A stretch of 64,000 nucleotides of DNA, taken from contig NZ_MWQE01000001.1 of assembly GCF_002210285.1 (NCBI RefSeq), positions 558,001 through 622,000 of the forward strand, written 5' to 3'. The translations under genes and the position numbers were made by a program. This DNA is from Fibrobacter sp. UWR2 (lineage in GTDB: Bacteria; Fibrobacterota; Fibrobacteria; Fibrobacterales; Fibrobacteraceae). Below, in pieces: positions 33,674 to 41,982 of this stretch; the stretch's first letter is position 1; each line of letters opens with the position of its first letter. The notes under the pieces were generated by a model. It saw only the letters and a program-made list of their open reading frames with translations, made no database searches and was not told the DNA's origin.

Positions 33674-35083
33674 ATGCAGAACAAAGTATCATACGTCGTC
33701 ATTATCGTGCTTGCGTTCGTGTGCCTTGTACTTTCACTCAGTATCGGGCGTGCCTCCGATGTTGCGGCACAAACGAATGTGTCGTCACTGGATCCGGTTC
33801 CAGAAGAAGAAGGCTTGCCTTCTGCTGGCGTGGCCGTTTCGAGCGAAGAGAAAAAGAACTTCTTCGCCGACGAGTACGTCACCAGTTTCAAGATGGTTCT
33901 AAAGGACAAGAACAAGGACGTCGCCTACAAACGCCTGAACGAGAGTCGCGAAAAGATTCTCGCCTTGCTGCAGAAACATTCCGTAGGCCCGCAGGAGTAT
34001 GAACTTCTCAGTTCGTCGCTCGAGAAGGAATGGGATTACGCGAAGGGCAAGAGGCTTTTCCTGGGGTATGCGGCATCGCAGATGGTAAAGGTGGTTTCGC
34101 ATAGCAAGCAGGAATCGGATTCCTTGGAATTCGACTTGACCGGTTTTGCATTTATCGATAACGTATCTACTCAGTCCCGGCTCAAGAACGCCGAAGCACT
34201 GGAAGTCGATGTTATCAAGAGCGCCTGCAAGAAGGCGTCCCGCCTGGCCGAAGTGAATGCACGGAGTGTAGGCACGAAGGCCGGGAAGGTGATATCGGTG
34301 GAAGGTTCTTCGGAGGTGGAAAAGCTGAGTTCCTCGGATTCCGTGGAGGTGTCGGCATCGGTCTCTGCGACGCTTTCCCTGGACGGTGTGGAAAATGACG
34401 GCAAGTCGTATGTCCGCGTTACCCAGATCGAGAACAAGAAGTTCCTTGCAGACAAGTTTGTCGTGACCGCGAATATCGTGTTTGACGGAACCGACAAGGA
34501 AACTCTCTTTAAGCAGATGGGCGCACGTCGGGGTGACGTGGTGCAGATGGCGAAAGACCTGGGTGTTGCCGAATCGGAGATAGAAGCGCAGTCCATGACG
34601 CTACGCAAGAAGCAGAAGTACGAGTTCTACGGCAATGAATCCCAGAAGAAAGCCTTCAGGGCAATTCAGAGGATTGTGGTCAACTTTACGTCCAAGGATG
34701 CCGCCGGGGCTTTCCTGGATGGAATCGTCGGCCTTGAAAACGTCAACGTGTATAAGGCAGAGCCTGTCCTGAAGAACGAGGACTCGCTTAGGGTACAGGT
34801 CACAAACATTGCCGGCAAAAAGGCGATGGCGCGCGCCAAGGCGATTGCAGAGGGCTTTGACGGTTCCCTGGGCAAGGTCGTCGCGGTAAGCAACAAGCCT
34901 GCAGACGAGTTCGGGATGACCGTTCTCGGTGCACGCGCTAACGATTTCTCCCTGCGCAAGGCCAGGGGGAAGTATGCGCCGGCTTATGATCTGTTGTCGA
35001 ATTCCCCGCAGGAATCCAAGATGAACATCGCCGATTCCGTATCCGTCTCGGCATACCTGTCCGTCATGGCCGAGATTGAGTAA
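33674..35083 (+). CDS. Exported protein with two SIMPL (DUF541) domains
   Basis: The start at 33674 has AGGGAGG at the right distance, better than the ATG 24 bases upstream. The 469 residues have an N-terminal membrane anchor or signal (VVIIVLAFVCLVLSLSIG) and then two copies of one domain, at about 60-245 and 270-465. Shared segments are FFADEYVTSFKMVLKDKNK and FLADKFVVTANIVFDG at the domain starts, and ACKKASRLAEVNARSVG and AMARAKAIAEGFDGSLGKV near their ends. This is the SIMPL/DUF541 pattern, whose function in bacteria is largely unknown. The duplicated arrangement suggests an internal pseudo-dimer. Confidence 0.8.
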   Translation: MQNKVSYVVIIVLAFVCLVLSLSIGRASDVAAQTNVSSLDPVPEEEGLPSAGVAVSSEEKKNFFADEYVTSFKMVLKDKNKDVAYKRLNESREKILALLQKHSVGPQEYELLSSSLEKEWDYAKGKRLFLGYAASQMVKVVSHSKQESDSLEFDLTGFAFIDNVSTQSRLKNAEALEVDVIKSACKKASRLAEVNARSVGTKAGKVISVEGSSEVEKLSSSDSVEVSASVSATLSLDGVENDGKSYVRVTQIENKKFLADKFVVTANIVFDGTDKETLFKQMGARRGDVVQMAKDLGVAESEIEAQSMTLRKKQKYEFYGNESQKKAFRAIQRIVVNFTSKDAAGAFLDGIVGLENVNVYKAEPVLKNEDSLRVQVTNIAGKKAMARAKAIAEGFDGSLGKVVAVSNKPADEFGMTVLGARANDFSLRKARGKYAPAYDLLSNSPQESKMNIADSVSVSAYLSVMAEIE

Positions 35084-35125
35084 AAGGTGGCGGTATAAGT
35101 ATAAAAGCATCTTTTTGTCAAGGAG

Positions 35126-35150
35126 AGGGGGCTCGAAAAAGCCCCCTTTA
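35126..35150 (+). terminator. Terminator after the SIMPL gene
   Basis: A 7-bp GC stem GGGGGCT/AGCCCCC around CGAAAA, followed by TTTA. It lies about 40 bases after the stop codon. Confidence 0.8.
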
Positions 35151-35153
35151 CCC

Positions 35154-35349
35154 TGTTGATATCTCCACCTGGCGATAAGTGCTTGCAAAATAGGGAGTTA
35201 TCGGCGGACCGAACTGGCACCCCTAGTTCGATGTTGATAAACTGGGACGGACGCTGTTGATAAGTTTAAGGCTTTATTACAAAAAAAATACATCTTTTTT
35301 TAGGAAAACCTCCCTTTTTACAAAATCTTTTATTATCTTGTTATCTACA
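35154..35349. promoter_or_regulatory. DnaA-box-like motifs and candidate promoter upstream of nrdD
   Basis: This part of the ~360-base stretch without a gene holds TGTTGATAA twice (35232-35240 and 35255-35263; reverse complement TTATCAACA), TGTTGATAT at 35154 and TTATCTACA at 35341. All are close to the DnaA box TTATNCACA. An A/T-rich run with TATTAT at 35331-35336 could be the -10 box of nrdD. Confidence 0.4.
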
Positions 35350-35390
35350 TCTTGTGGTGCTGGTTCGACCTTCGGCACAAGATATAGTAG
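35342..35390. promoter_or_regulatory. Pair of putative NrdR boxes upstream of nrdD
   Basis: Two 16-base half-palindromic sites, 35342-35357 (core CTACATCTTGTG) and 35375-35390 (CACAAGATATAGTA), resemble the NrdR box. They are separated by 17 bases, about three helical turns centre to centre, as known for NrdR repressor sites before RNR genes. They lie between the candidate -10 box and the nrdD start. Confidence 0.6.
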
Positions 35391-35444
35391 ATTTGAACTT
35401 CTTTTGAAACATTGAAAAATGCCGAAAGAATCAAGGATTTGGTG

Positions 35445-37775
35445 ATGATTTTTACAGTCAAGAAGCGTGACGGCCGCGAAATGCCGTTCAACATTGAGAA
35501 GATCTCCGACGCCATTATCAAGGCGTTCCGTGCCTCCGGTGAACTCAACGACCAGATCAAGGCTTCCCAGGAACAGATCGACCTCCTCGGACATGAAGAC
35601 ATTTTGAGCAGTACTGCCCTGAAGGTCGCTGCTTATGCTGTTGGCCGCCTCGAGGCCGAAGGCAAGACCAAGCCGGACATCGAAGAGATCCAGGACGCCG
35701 TTGAAAAGGCCCTTACCGACAACAACTACGCCGATACCGCCAAGAGCTACATCCTTTACCGTGCCGAGCGCACCCGCATCCGCGAGGTGAACACTCGCCT
35801 CATGCACACGCTCCGCGACATCACGTTCAGCTCTGCCAAGGAATCCGACCTCAAGCGCGAAAACGCGAACATCGACGGCGATACCGCGATGGGCACGATG
35901 CTCAAGTACGGTTCCGAATCGGCAAAGCACTTCTACACGATGATGATGCTCAAACCCGAGCATAGCCAGGCCCACATGAACGGGGACATCCACATCCACG
36001 ATTTGGATTTCTATTCCCTCACCATGACCTGCTGCCAGATCGACCTGATTAAGTTGTTCAAGAACGGCTTCAATACGGGTCACGGCCACCTCCGTGAACC
36101 CAAGGACATCCGCAGCTACGCTGCCTTGGCGGCGATTGCCATACAAAGTAACCAGAACGACCAGCACGGTGGCCAGTCGGTGCCGAACTTTGACTACGCG
36201 ATGGCCGACGGCGTGCGCATCACTTACCGCAAGGCCTACCTCTCCAACATGGTGAAGGCGCTTATGCTCTTTACCGGCAAGGAAGAGGAAGAAATCCAGC
36301 CTGTCGTGAAAAAGCTCCATTCCGAAATGGCCGAGATGGGCATGGTGGCGACCCTCGTGCCGAACGAGAAGTTTGTAGAAACTGAAGCTCGCGAACTTAC
36401 CAAGACCTTCGATACCGAAATGGTGATGAAGGCCCAGAAGTTTGCCGAAAAGCAGGCCTACGAAGAGACTGACAAGGCTACCTTCCAGGCCATGGAAGCG
36501 TTTGTACACAACCTGAACTCCATGCACAGCCGCGCTGGTGCGCAGACTCCGTTCTCTAGCATCAATTACGGTATGTGCACCGATCCAGAAGCCCGCATGG
36601 TCATGAAGAACCTCCTCCTCACCACGGACGAGGGCCTGGGCGGTGGCGAAACGGCCATCTTCCCGATCCAGATTTTCCGCGTGAAGAAGGGCGTGAACCT
36701 GAACGAGGGCGACCCGAACTACGATTTGTTCAAGCTCGCCTGCAAGGTGAGCGCAAAGCGCCTGTTCCCGAACTTCAGCTTCCAGGATGCTCCGTACAAC
36801 CTGCAGTACTACAAGCCGGGCCACCCCGAAACGGAAATTTCTTACATGGGTTGCCGTACCCGCGTTATCGGTAACAACTACGACCCGAGCCGCGAAATCT
36901 CGTACGGCCGTGGCAACTTGAGCTTCACCTCCATCAACTTGCCCCGCATCGCCATCAAGATGCGTTCGATTGACCTGTTCTTCAAGGAACTCGACCGCAT
37001 GCTGCAGCTCGTGAGCGACCAGCTCATGGAACGCTTCGCCGTGCAGAGCCGCCGCAAGGTCAAGAACTTCCCGTTCCTCATGGGGCAGGGCGTGTGGATC
37101 GATTCCGACAAGCTCGGCTGGGAAGATACCGTGGGCGAAGTCATCAAGCACGGTACGCTCTCCATCGGTTTCATCGGCCTTGCCGAAACCCTGGTGATGC
37201 TCACGGGCAAGCACCACGGCGAATCTGAATCCTCGCAGCAGCTCGGCCTCAAGATTATCGGCCACATGCGCGATTTCTGCGACAAGGAAAGCAAGCGCCT
37301 CGGCCTCAATTTCAGCTTGCTCGCCACGCCTGCCGAAGGCCTTTCGGGCCGCTTCGTGCGCATGGACAAGAAGAAGTACGGCATTATCCCGGGCGTTACC
37401 GACCGCGACTACTACACCAACTCGTTCCACGTGCCGGTGTACTACAAGATTTCGGCCTTCAAGAAGCTCGCTCTCGAAGCCCCGTACCACGCGCTCACCA
37501 ACGCGGGCCACATCAGCTACATCGAGCTCGATGGCGACCCGACGCAGAACCTCGACGCGTTCGAGAAGATTGTGCGCTACATGGCCGAGGTGGGCATCGG
37601 TTACGGTTCCATCAACCACCCGGTTGACCGCGACCCGGTCTGTGGTTTCGTCGGTGTCATCGGTGACACCTGCCCCCGCTGCGGACGTAGCGACGGCCAT
37701 TACATTTCTGAAGAAAAACTGAATGAACTCCGCAAGAAGTTCCCGGGAATGCCGGCGTTCCGCGGCATCAGATAA
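35445..37775 (+). CDS. nrdD: Anaerobic ribonucleoside-triphosphate reductase, large part lacking the glycyl-radical domain
   Basis: Reduces ribonucleotides to deoxyribonucleotides without oxygen. The ATG at 35445 follows AAGGA; a TTG 33 bases upstream is less likely. The 776 residues comprise an ATP-cone (FTVKKRDGREMPFNIEKIS, up to about residue 105) and the class III catalytic barrel with the finger-loop cysteine region (YMGCRTRV) and MTCCQIDL. The C-terminal zinc-ligand region has C733, C743 and C746 (CGFVGV..., TCPRCG). The protein then stops at MPAFRGIR, so the RVxGY glycyl-radical segment that normally ends NrdD is missing. It is supplied by the next gene. Only three zinc cysteines are seen where four are usual. 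Confidence 0.93.
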   Translation: MIFTVKKRDGREMPFNIEKISDAIIKAFRASGELNDQIKASQEQIDLLGHEDILSSTALKVAAYAVGRLEAEGKTKPDIEEIQDAVEKALTDNNYADTAKSYILYRAERTRIREVNTRLMHTLRDITFSSAKESDLKRENANIDGDTAMGTMLKYGSESAKHFYTMMMLKPEHSQAHMNGDIHIHDLDFYSLTMTCCQIDLIKLFKNGFNTGHGHLREPKDIRSYAALAAIAIQSNQNDQHGGQSVPNFDYAMADGVRITYRKAYLSNMVKALMLFTGKEEEEIQPVVKKLHSEMAEMGMVATLVPNEKFVETEARELTKTFDTEMVMKAQKFAEKQAYEETDKATFQAMEAFVHNLNSMHSRAGAQTPFSSINYGMCTDPEARMVMKNLLLTTDEGLGGGETAIFPIQIFRVKKGVNLNEGDPNYDLFKLACKVSAKRLFPNFSFQDAPYNLQYYKPGHPETEISYMGCRTRVIGNNYDPSREISYGRGNLSFTSINLPRIAIKMRSIDLFFKELDRMLQLVSDQLMERFAVQSRRKVKNFPFLMGQGVWIDSDKLGWEDTVGEVIKHGTLSIGFIGLAETLVMLTGKHHGESESSQQLGLKIIGHMRDFCDKESKRLGLNFSLLATPAEGLSGRFVRMDKKKYGIIPGVTDRDYYTNSFHVPVYYKISAFKKLALEAPYHALTNAGHISYIELDGDPTQNLDAFEKIVRYMAEVGIGYGSINHPVDRDPVCGFVGVIGDTCPRCGRSDGHYISEEKLNELRKKFPGMPAFRGIR

Positions 37776-37801
37776 CCATTTATTATCAAGGAGTAAAAAC
37801 A

Positions 37802-37948
37802 ATGTCTGAAAAAGAAAAATCCCTCTATGGCGAAGGCGTGTGCTTCGAACGCATCCGCCGCATCACGGGTTACCTCGTGGGTACGGTCGACCGCTTCAAC
37901 AATGCAAAGCGTGCCGAAGTCAACGACCGCGTGAAGCACGGCGTATAA
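37802..37948 (+). CDS. Stand-alone glycyl-radical domain of class III ribonucleotide reductase
   Basis: A 48-codon gene with its own AAGGAG site, 26 bases after the nrdD stop and in a different frame. The product reads ERIRRITGYLVG, then VDRFNNAKRAEV and NDRVKHGV. This aligns with the C-terminal end of E. coli NrdD (RRVCGYLG ... FNAGKQEEV ... RRVKH), and Gly23 corresponds to the radical-bearing glycine. The nrdG activase gene starts one base after its stop. The peptide therefore probably docks on NrdD and receives the radical from NrdG, as the free subunit YfiD does for damaged pyruvate formate-lyase. A single cysteine (C14) might complete the zinc site of NrdD. The split itself is visible; assembly is inferred. 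Confidence 0.88.
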   Translation: MSEKEKSLYGEGVCFERIRRITGYLVGTVDRFNNAKRAEVNDRVKHGV

Positions 37949-37949
37949 G

Positions 37950-38507
37950 ATGGACGAATACCCGCGTTTGCGGATTGCCGGAATTGTTCATGAATCCTTC
38001 GTGGACGGTCCCGGAATCCGCTTGGTCGTCTTTACCCAGGGTTGCAATCACCATTGCCCCGGCTGCCAAAACCCCCAGACCCACGATTTCAACGGGGGTC
38101 GTTTTTCTGATGTAGAAGAAGTTATCGCTGCGCTGGACGAGAACCCGCTTTATGACGGGGTCACTTTTAGCGGCGGCGACCCGATGGACCAGGCGGAAGC
38201 CCTGGTTCCCTATGCACGCGCCATCAAGGAACGCGGACTCAACCTCGTGATTTTCACGGGCTACACCTACGAACGCCTCATGGAACTTTCCGCAAGCCGT
38301 CCGGGGTTCTTTGAACTCCTCTCGTTTGCTGACATCCTCATCGACGGTCCGTTCATTATGGCGAAGAAGTCGCTTGAACTCAAGTTCCGTGGCTCCAGCA
38401 ACCAGCGCATCATCGATGTGCAGAAGAGCCTTGTCGAAGGCCACGTGGTGCTTCACAAGATCCAGCTTGAGGAGATGGCGGAACACCCCGACCTGGTGCC
38501 GGCGTAG
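37950..38507 (+). CDS. nrdG: Anaerobic RNR-activating radical SAM protein
   Basis: Generates the glycyl radical on the RNR using S-adenosylmethionine and a [4Fe-4S] cluster. The 185 residues are of usual length. The cluster motif is CNHHCPGC, in FTQGCNHHCPGCQNPQTHDF (C-x3-C-x2-C), preceded by ESFVDGPGIRLVVF and followed by GVTFSGGDPMDQ, all typical of NrdG. It starts one base after the small glycyl-radical gene, so enzyme, radical domain and activase are made from one message. A terminator follows. Confidence 0.96.
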   Translation: MDEYPRLRIAGIVHESFVDGPGIRLVVFTQGCNHHCPGCQNPQTHDFNGGRFSDVEEVIAALDENPLYDGVTFSGGDPMDQAEALVPYARAIKERGLNLVIFTGYTYERLMELSASRPGFFELLSFADILIDGPFIMAKKSLELKFRGSSNQRIIDVQKSLVEGHVVLHKIQLEEMAEHPDLVPA

Positions 38508-38536
38508 TCGAAAAGGCGTGATTTTGGATGCATAAT

Positions 38537-38566
38537 TTCCCCGCCCCGGTCCAAGCGGGGAGTTTT
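38537..38566 (+). terminator. Terminator of the nrd operon
   Basis: Stem CCCCGC/GCGGGG (38539-38544 and 38555-38560) followed by AGTTTTAG, about 30 bases after nrdG. Confidence 0.75.
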
Positions 38567-38570
38567 AGTT

Positions 38571-38577
38571 TATATTT
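38571..38577 (+). promoter_or_regulatory. Candidate -10 element for the twin lipoprotein genes
   Basis: TATATTT about 25 bases before the ATG at 38602, between the nrd terminator and a strong GGAGG site. Confidence 0.4.
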
Positions 38578-38601
38578 AAGGGTAAGATAGGAGGTCTTTC
38601 C

Positions 38602-40128
38602 ATGAAAAAACTGTTTGCCGGCTGTATTGCCGTTTCTTTTGCCGCGATGCTTGCGGCCTGCGGTGACGATTCTTCGTCCACTTCCCCTGAAACGACCGGG
38701 AACGAAAGTTCATCCTCGTCTGCCGTCATCCTGAGTGGCGACAGCCACGGAGAATCTGGTCAGTCGTCGTCCAGCGAAATGTCAATCGATACGACCTGTT
38801 GCAAGGTGACTAAGAAAAGCTTCCTCTGGGACGGTTCTACCGATGAGGAAGGTCGCGTGTTGACCGGAAGTGACGAAAAGACGGCGGGAATCTGGTATGA
38901 TTTCAATGACCGTAATGATGGAGGCTCATCGAAATTTACTTTCCCGCCGGAATATACGGACTGCAACTATTATGGCTCATGCATTCCCATGGGTTTGGAA
39001 GCCTATGGTGGACTCAAGGTAAAGGTGGAATTGGGCGATGGTGCCGATTATCCGTATGTGGGTCTTGGTTTCAATATCGTGAACGAGGAACAGGAGGGTA
39101 CGGATGTCATGGAATGGGGCGGCCTCTGCCTGGAATACTCTTCTGGACTCGATTTCAATGTCTGGCTTCAGGCAGAAGATGGTACCTTGACGACTGACTG
39201 TCAACTAGTTTACCGTCTAGGCGCTTCGGATTCCGTGAAAACGGTCGATATCCCGTGGAGCAAGTTCGGGTCGAGTTGCGGTTTTGGAGTGCCCATGGAT
39301 GCGACTGAGGTCCTTGCGAATGCGGCAGCGGTCCACCTGCGGTTCGATGGCAAGGCGGGAGATACGGGTGATTTCCTTCTCAAGAAAATCGGGTCGCTCG
39401 GGCAGTGCGGCTCCGGTAGCGCTCCGGTGTCTTCGTCCGCTGTTGCGCCGAAGTCTTCTTCGTCTAACGTTGAGGAATCGTCTTCTAGTGCCAAGGTCGT
39501 TATCGTGAATATGCTCTGGGATGGCTATAACGACCGTGGCGCAGGTCAAGTCGAAACGGGTAGCGATGAGAAGACTTCGGGTTTCTGGTATGAATTTAAC
39601 GATCGCGTTAAAGGAGGGACTTCTGCAATTCAGTTCCCGTCCGATGTTGATACGCTAGTTTTGGGTTCTCTATTCGTGGAACTCACTGAAAAACACCACG
39701 GAATTGAGTTGGGAGTCAAGTTCGGAGAAGGCTACGAAAAACCTTATGCGGGTGTGGCTTTCAATGTCTGGAGCGAGGAACAGGAAGGGGTGAATGTTTC
39801 TCCGTGGGGCGGAATTTGCCTTCAGTACAAATCATCTATTGATTTCGAGATCGAGCTTGGTCTTGAAGACGGTGCAATCCCGACGATGGGGTCGTGTAGC
39901 TTTGTGGCGAGAGTTCCGGCTTCTACAAGTGAAAAAATCAGCGATTTTGGCTGGGAAAAGTTCAAGAACAACTGTGGCGCGGGCGTGAGCCCCGATATAA
40001 TGGATGTCTTGAAGAAGGTTGCTTCTGTTAGGCTGAAGTTCTCGGGTGCGGCTGGTACCACGGGAGATTTCTTAATTCAGCGAATCGGGGCCGTGGGCAT
40101 GTGTCACGATATGATTCCTGCGCCGTAG
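38602..40128 (+). CDS. Lipoprotein with two tandem jelly-roll-like domains, copy 1
   Basis: A 508-residue lipoprotein: signal peptide with lipobox (LAACGDD, cysteine 20), a serine/threonine-rich spacer, then two homologous domains at about 70-265 and 300-505 joined by another serine-rich linker. Each domain starts with a LWDG segment, has GxWYDFNDR/GFWYEFNDR, a WGGLCLEY/WGGICLQY strand, and ends with DFLLKKIGSLGQC/DFLIQRIGAVGMC. The pattern (WY-F-D, then a strand pair with DIPWSKF) recalls jelly-roll carbohydrate-binding modules of the CBM11/CIA30 type, but I cannot assign it. It lies 24 bases upstream of its paralogue. Confidence 0.8.
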   Translation: MKKLFAGCIAVSFAAMLAACGDDSSSTSPETTGNESSSSSAVILSGDSHGESGQSSSSEMSIDTTCCKVTKKSFLWDGSTDEEGRVLTGSDEKTAGIWYDFNDRNDGGSSKFTFPPEYTDCNYYGSCIPMGLEAYGGLKVKVELGDGADYPYVGLGFNIVNEEQEGTDVMEWGGLCLEYSSGLDFNVWLQAEDGTLTTDCQLVYRLGASDSVKTVDIPWSKFGSSCGFGVPMDATEVLANAAAVHLRFDGKAGDTGDFLLKKIGSLGQCGSGSAPVSSSAVAPKSSSSNVEESSSSAKVVIVNMLWDGYNDRGAGQVETGSDEKTSGFWYEFNDRVKGGTSAIQFPSDVDTLVLGSLFVELTEKHHGIELGVKFGEGYEKPYAGVAFNVWSEEQEGVNVSPWGGICLQYKSSIDFEIELGLEDGAIPTMGSCSFVARVPASTSEKISDFGWEKFKNNCGAGVSPDIMDVLKKVASVRLKFSGAAGTTGDFLIQRIGAVGMCHDMIPAP

Positions 40129-40152
40129 GTTTTGGGGAAATAGGAGGACACG

Positions 40153-41658
40153 ATGAAAAAGCTGTTTGCCGGCTGTGTTGCCGTCTCTTTTGCCGCGATG
40201 CTTGCGGCTTGCGGTGACGATTCTTCGTCTACATCGCCGGAAACTTCCGGGAACGAAAGTTCATCGTCGTCTGGCGCCATTCCTTCGTCAAGTTCAGGAC
40301 AGGCTCTGAGTGGCGATAGCCACGAAGGGTCCGGTCCATCGTCTTCTTCGGTCGCTACGGAGTCTTCTTCCAGCGAGATTGCGAACCAGAAGGGGTTCCT
40401 CTGGGACGGTTCTGAAAGAATCTTTCGCGTGATGACGGGCTCGCCAGATGAATACTCTGGCTGGTGGTACGAATATAATGACAACAACGATTTGGGCTCG
40501 TCAACTCTGGAGTGGCCATCGGATATTGAAGATGGGTATATCAACTATTTAGAAGCGCTTATTGAGGGGTACGATGGCTTCAAGGGCAAGGTGAGGCTAG
40601 AGCCCGGCTACGATTATCCGTATGCAGGACTTGCTTTCACCACATGGAACCTTGACCAGGAGGGCACCGATATTACGGAATGGGAAGGCATTTGCGTCGA
40701 ATACGAGTCCGATGTGAATTTCCGTGTCATGATTCATGCCGAAAGTGGCACTCAGACTACGCACTGCGAACTTGCTGCCAGTGTCGGTGCCTCGAAATCC
40801 AGGAAGGTCGTCGATATCCCGTGGAGCAAGTTCGGGTCGAGCTGCGGTGCGGGAATAGGGATTGATGCTGCCAAGGTCCTTGCGAATGCCGCTGTTGTCA
40901 AACTGGAATTCTATGGCGATTCCGGAACTGTTGGGAATTTCTTCTTCACGAAGGTCGGTTCCCTCGGACGCTGCGGTGCTGCTAGTGCTCCGGAGTCTTC
41001 TTCGTCTGTTGCGCCGAAGTCTTCTAGTTCTGTAGAAAAAACGGAAGAAGATCTTGCCAAGAGTTTCTTGTGGGTAGCCCAGGAAGATGAAGAAGGGCGC
41101 GTGCAGACTGGTTCACCGGAAGAAGCTGCGGGCTGGTGGTACTTCTTTGACGACAAAAACGATGGCGGGAAGTCAAAGATTGATTTCTCCGCCATTCCTG
41201 CAACATGCGGCAACAGCGATGTATATGCTTGCATTGTAGAAGCGTATGGCGCCCTTAAGGTCGATGTCGCCTTGGGTGCTGGCGCCGAGAAGCCGTATGT
41301 CGGGTTAGGTTTCAACGTATGGAACGAAGCGCAGAAGGGGGTTGACGTTTCGGCATGGGGCGGCATCTGCCTTGTGTACGAGTCCGACTTGCCCTTTGCT
41401 GTCAGGCTTGTGCCCGAAAACGATGGTGGACTCTCGAAGTATGTTGACTTGTCTGCCTCGGTTGCGGCTTCGGGAACTGTGAAGGAAATCGATATCCCGT
41501 GGTCAAGATTCTTCCAGTGGTCCAGCGACGACGACTTGAAGAAGGTCGCTGCTCTTCAGCTGAGGTTTGAAGGTGCTGCTGGAGATACGGGAAGCTTGCG
41601 TCTTATTAAGCTCGGATCCATAGGGCAGTGCCAGACGTTTGTGCCCGCCGGGCCGTAA
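40153..41658 (+). CDS. Lipoprotein with two tandem jelly-roll-like domains, copy 2
   Basis: A 501-residue paralogue of the preceding gene. The signal peptide and first ~40 residues are almost identical to copy 1 (MKKLFAGCVAVSFAAMLAAC), while the serine-rich spacer and the domains have diverged. The two domains again carry GWWYEYNDN/GWWYFFDDK, WEGICVEY/WGGICLVY and the ending GSLGRC/GSIGQC. With copy 1, the locus holds four versions of one domain and so looks like a recent gene duplication on top of an older internal one. A role in binding plant polysaccharide at the surface is plausible in this organism but unproven. Confidence 0.8.
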   Translation: MKKLFAGCVAVSFAAMLAACGDDSSSTSPETSGNESSSSSGAIPSSSSGQALSGDSHEGSGPSSSSVATESSSSEIANQKGFLWDGSERIFRVMTGSPDEYSGWWYEYNDNNDLGSSTLEWPSDIEDGYINYLEALIEGYDGFKGKVRLEPGYDYPYAGLAFTTWNLDQEGTDITEWEGICVEYESDVNFRVMIHAESGTQTTHCELAASVGASKSRKVVDIPWSKFGSSCGAGIGIDAAKVLANAAVVKLEFYGDSGTVGNFFFTKVGSLGRCGAASAPESSSSVAPKSSSSVEKTEEDLAKSFLWVAQEDEEGRVQTGSPEEAAGWWYFFDDKNDGGKSKIDFSAIPATCGNSDVYACIVEAYGALKVDVALGAGAEKPYVGLGFNVWNEAQKGVDVSAWGGICLVYESDLPFAVRLVPENDGGLSKYVDLSASVAASGTVKEIDIPWSRFFQWSSDDDLKKVAALQLRFEGAAGDTGSLRLIKLGSIGQCQTFVPAGP

Positions 41659-41682
41659 GTGATTGCGAATTAGTTTGTGCGT

Positions 41683-41716
41683 AGCCTTGTCCAGAGTTGG
41701 ACAGGGCTTTTTTTTA
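41683..41716 (+). terminator. Terminator after the twin lipoprotein genes
   Basis: A 10-bp stem AGCCTTGTCC/GGACAGGGCT followed by eight T. Confidence 0.9.
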
Positions 41717-41768
41717 GAGCGTCAAAAGGGATTGTTGGCAATCAGTCTCCGCTGCGCGATTAATTGAG

Positions 41769-41982
41769 GAGCGGGAAAAGGGAATGCGAGGTTTTGGTCA
41801 CTCGCTGCGCGAGCCAAAACCTCGCCCTTCGGGCTCGATGCTCGTTACACTCGCATCAAGCTCAAAAACCTCCTATTGCATGCGCTTTGCGCACGGAGGT
41901 TTTTGCCGGCCCCTCTTCTCGGGTCCGGTCCCTTCCGCGAATAAACGAAAAAAGACACCGTAAAGGTGTCTTTTTCGTTTAG

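Noticed and set aside
35412-35444. TTG start 33 bases upstream for nrdD
   Set aside because: The ATG at 35445 has AAGGA at a suitable distance and gives a normal ATP-cone N-terminus.
35277-37802. Long minus-strand open frame of 841 codons opposite nrdD
   Set aside because: It is a mirror of the nrdD codon pattern: the translation is rich in His, Val and Leu with no motif, and the plus strand encodes a well-known enzyme with full motifs.
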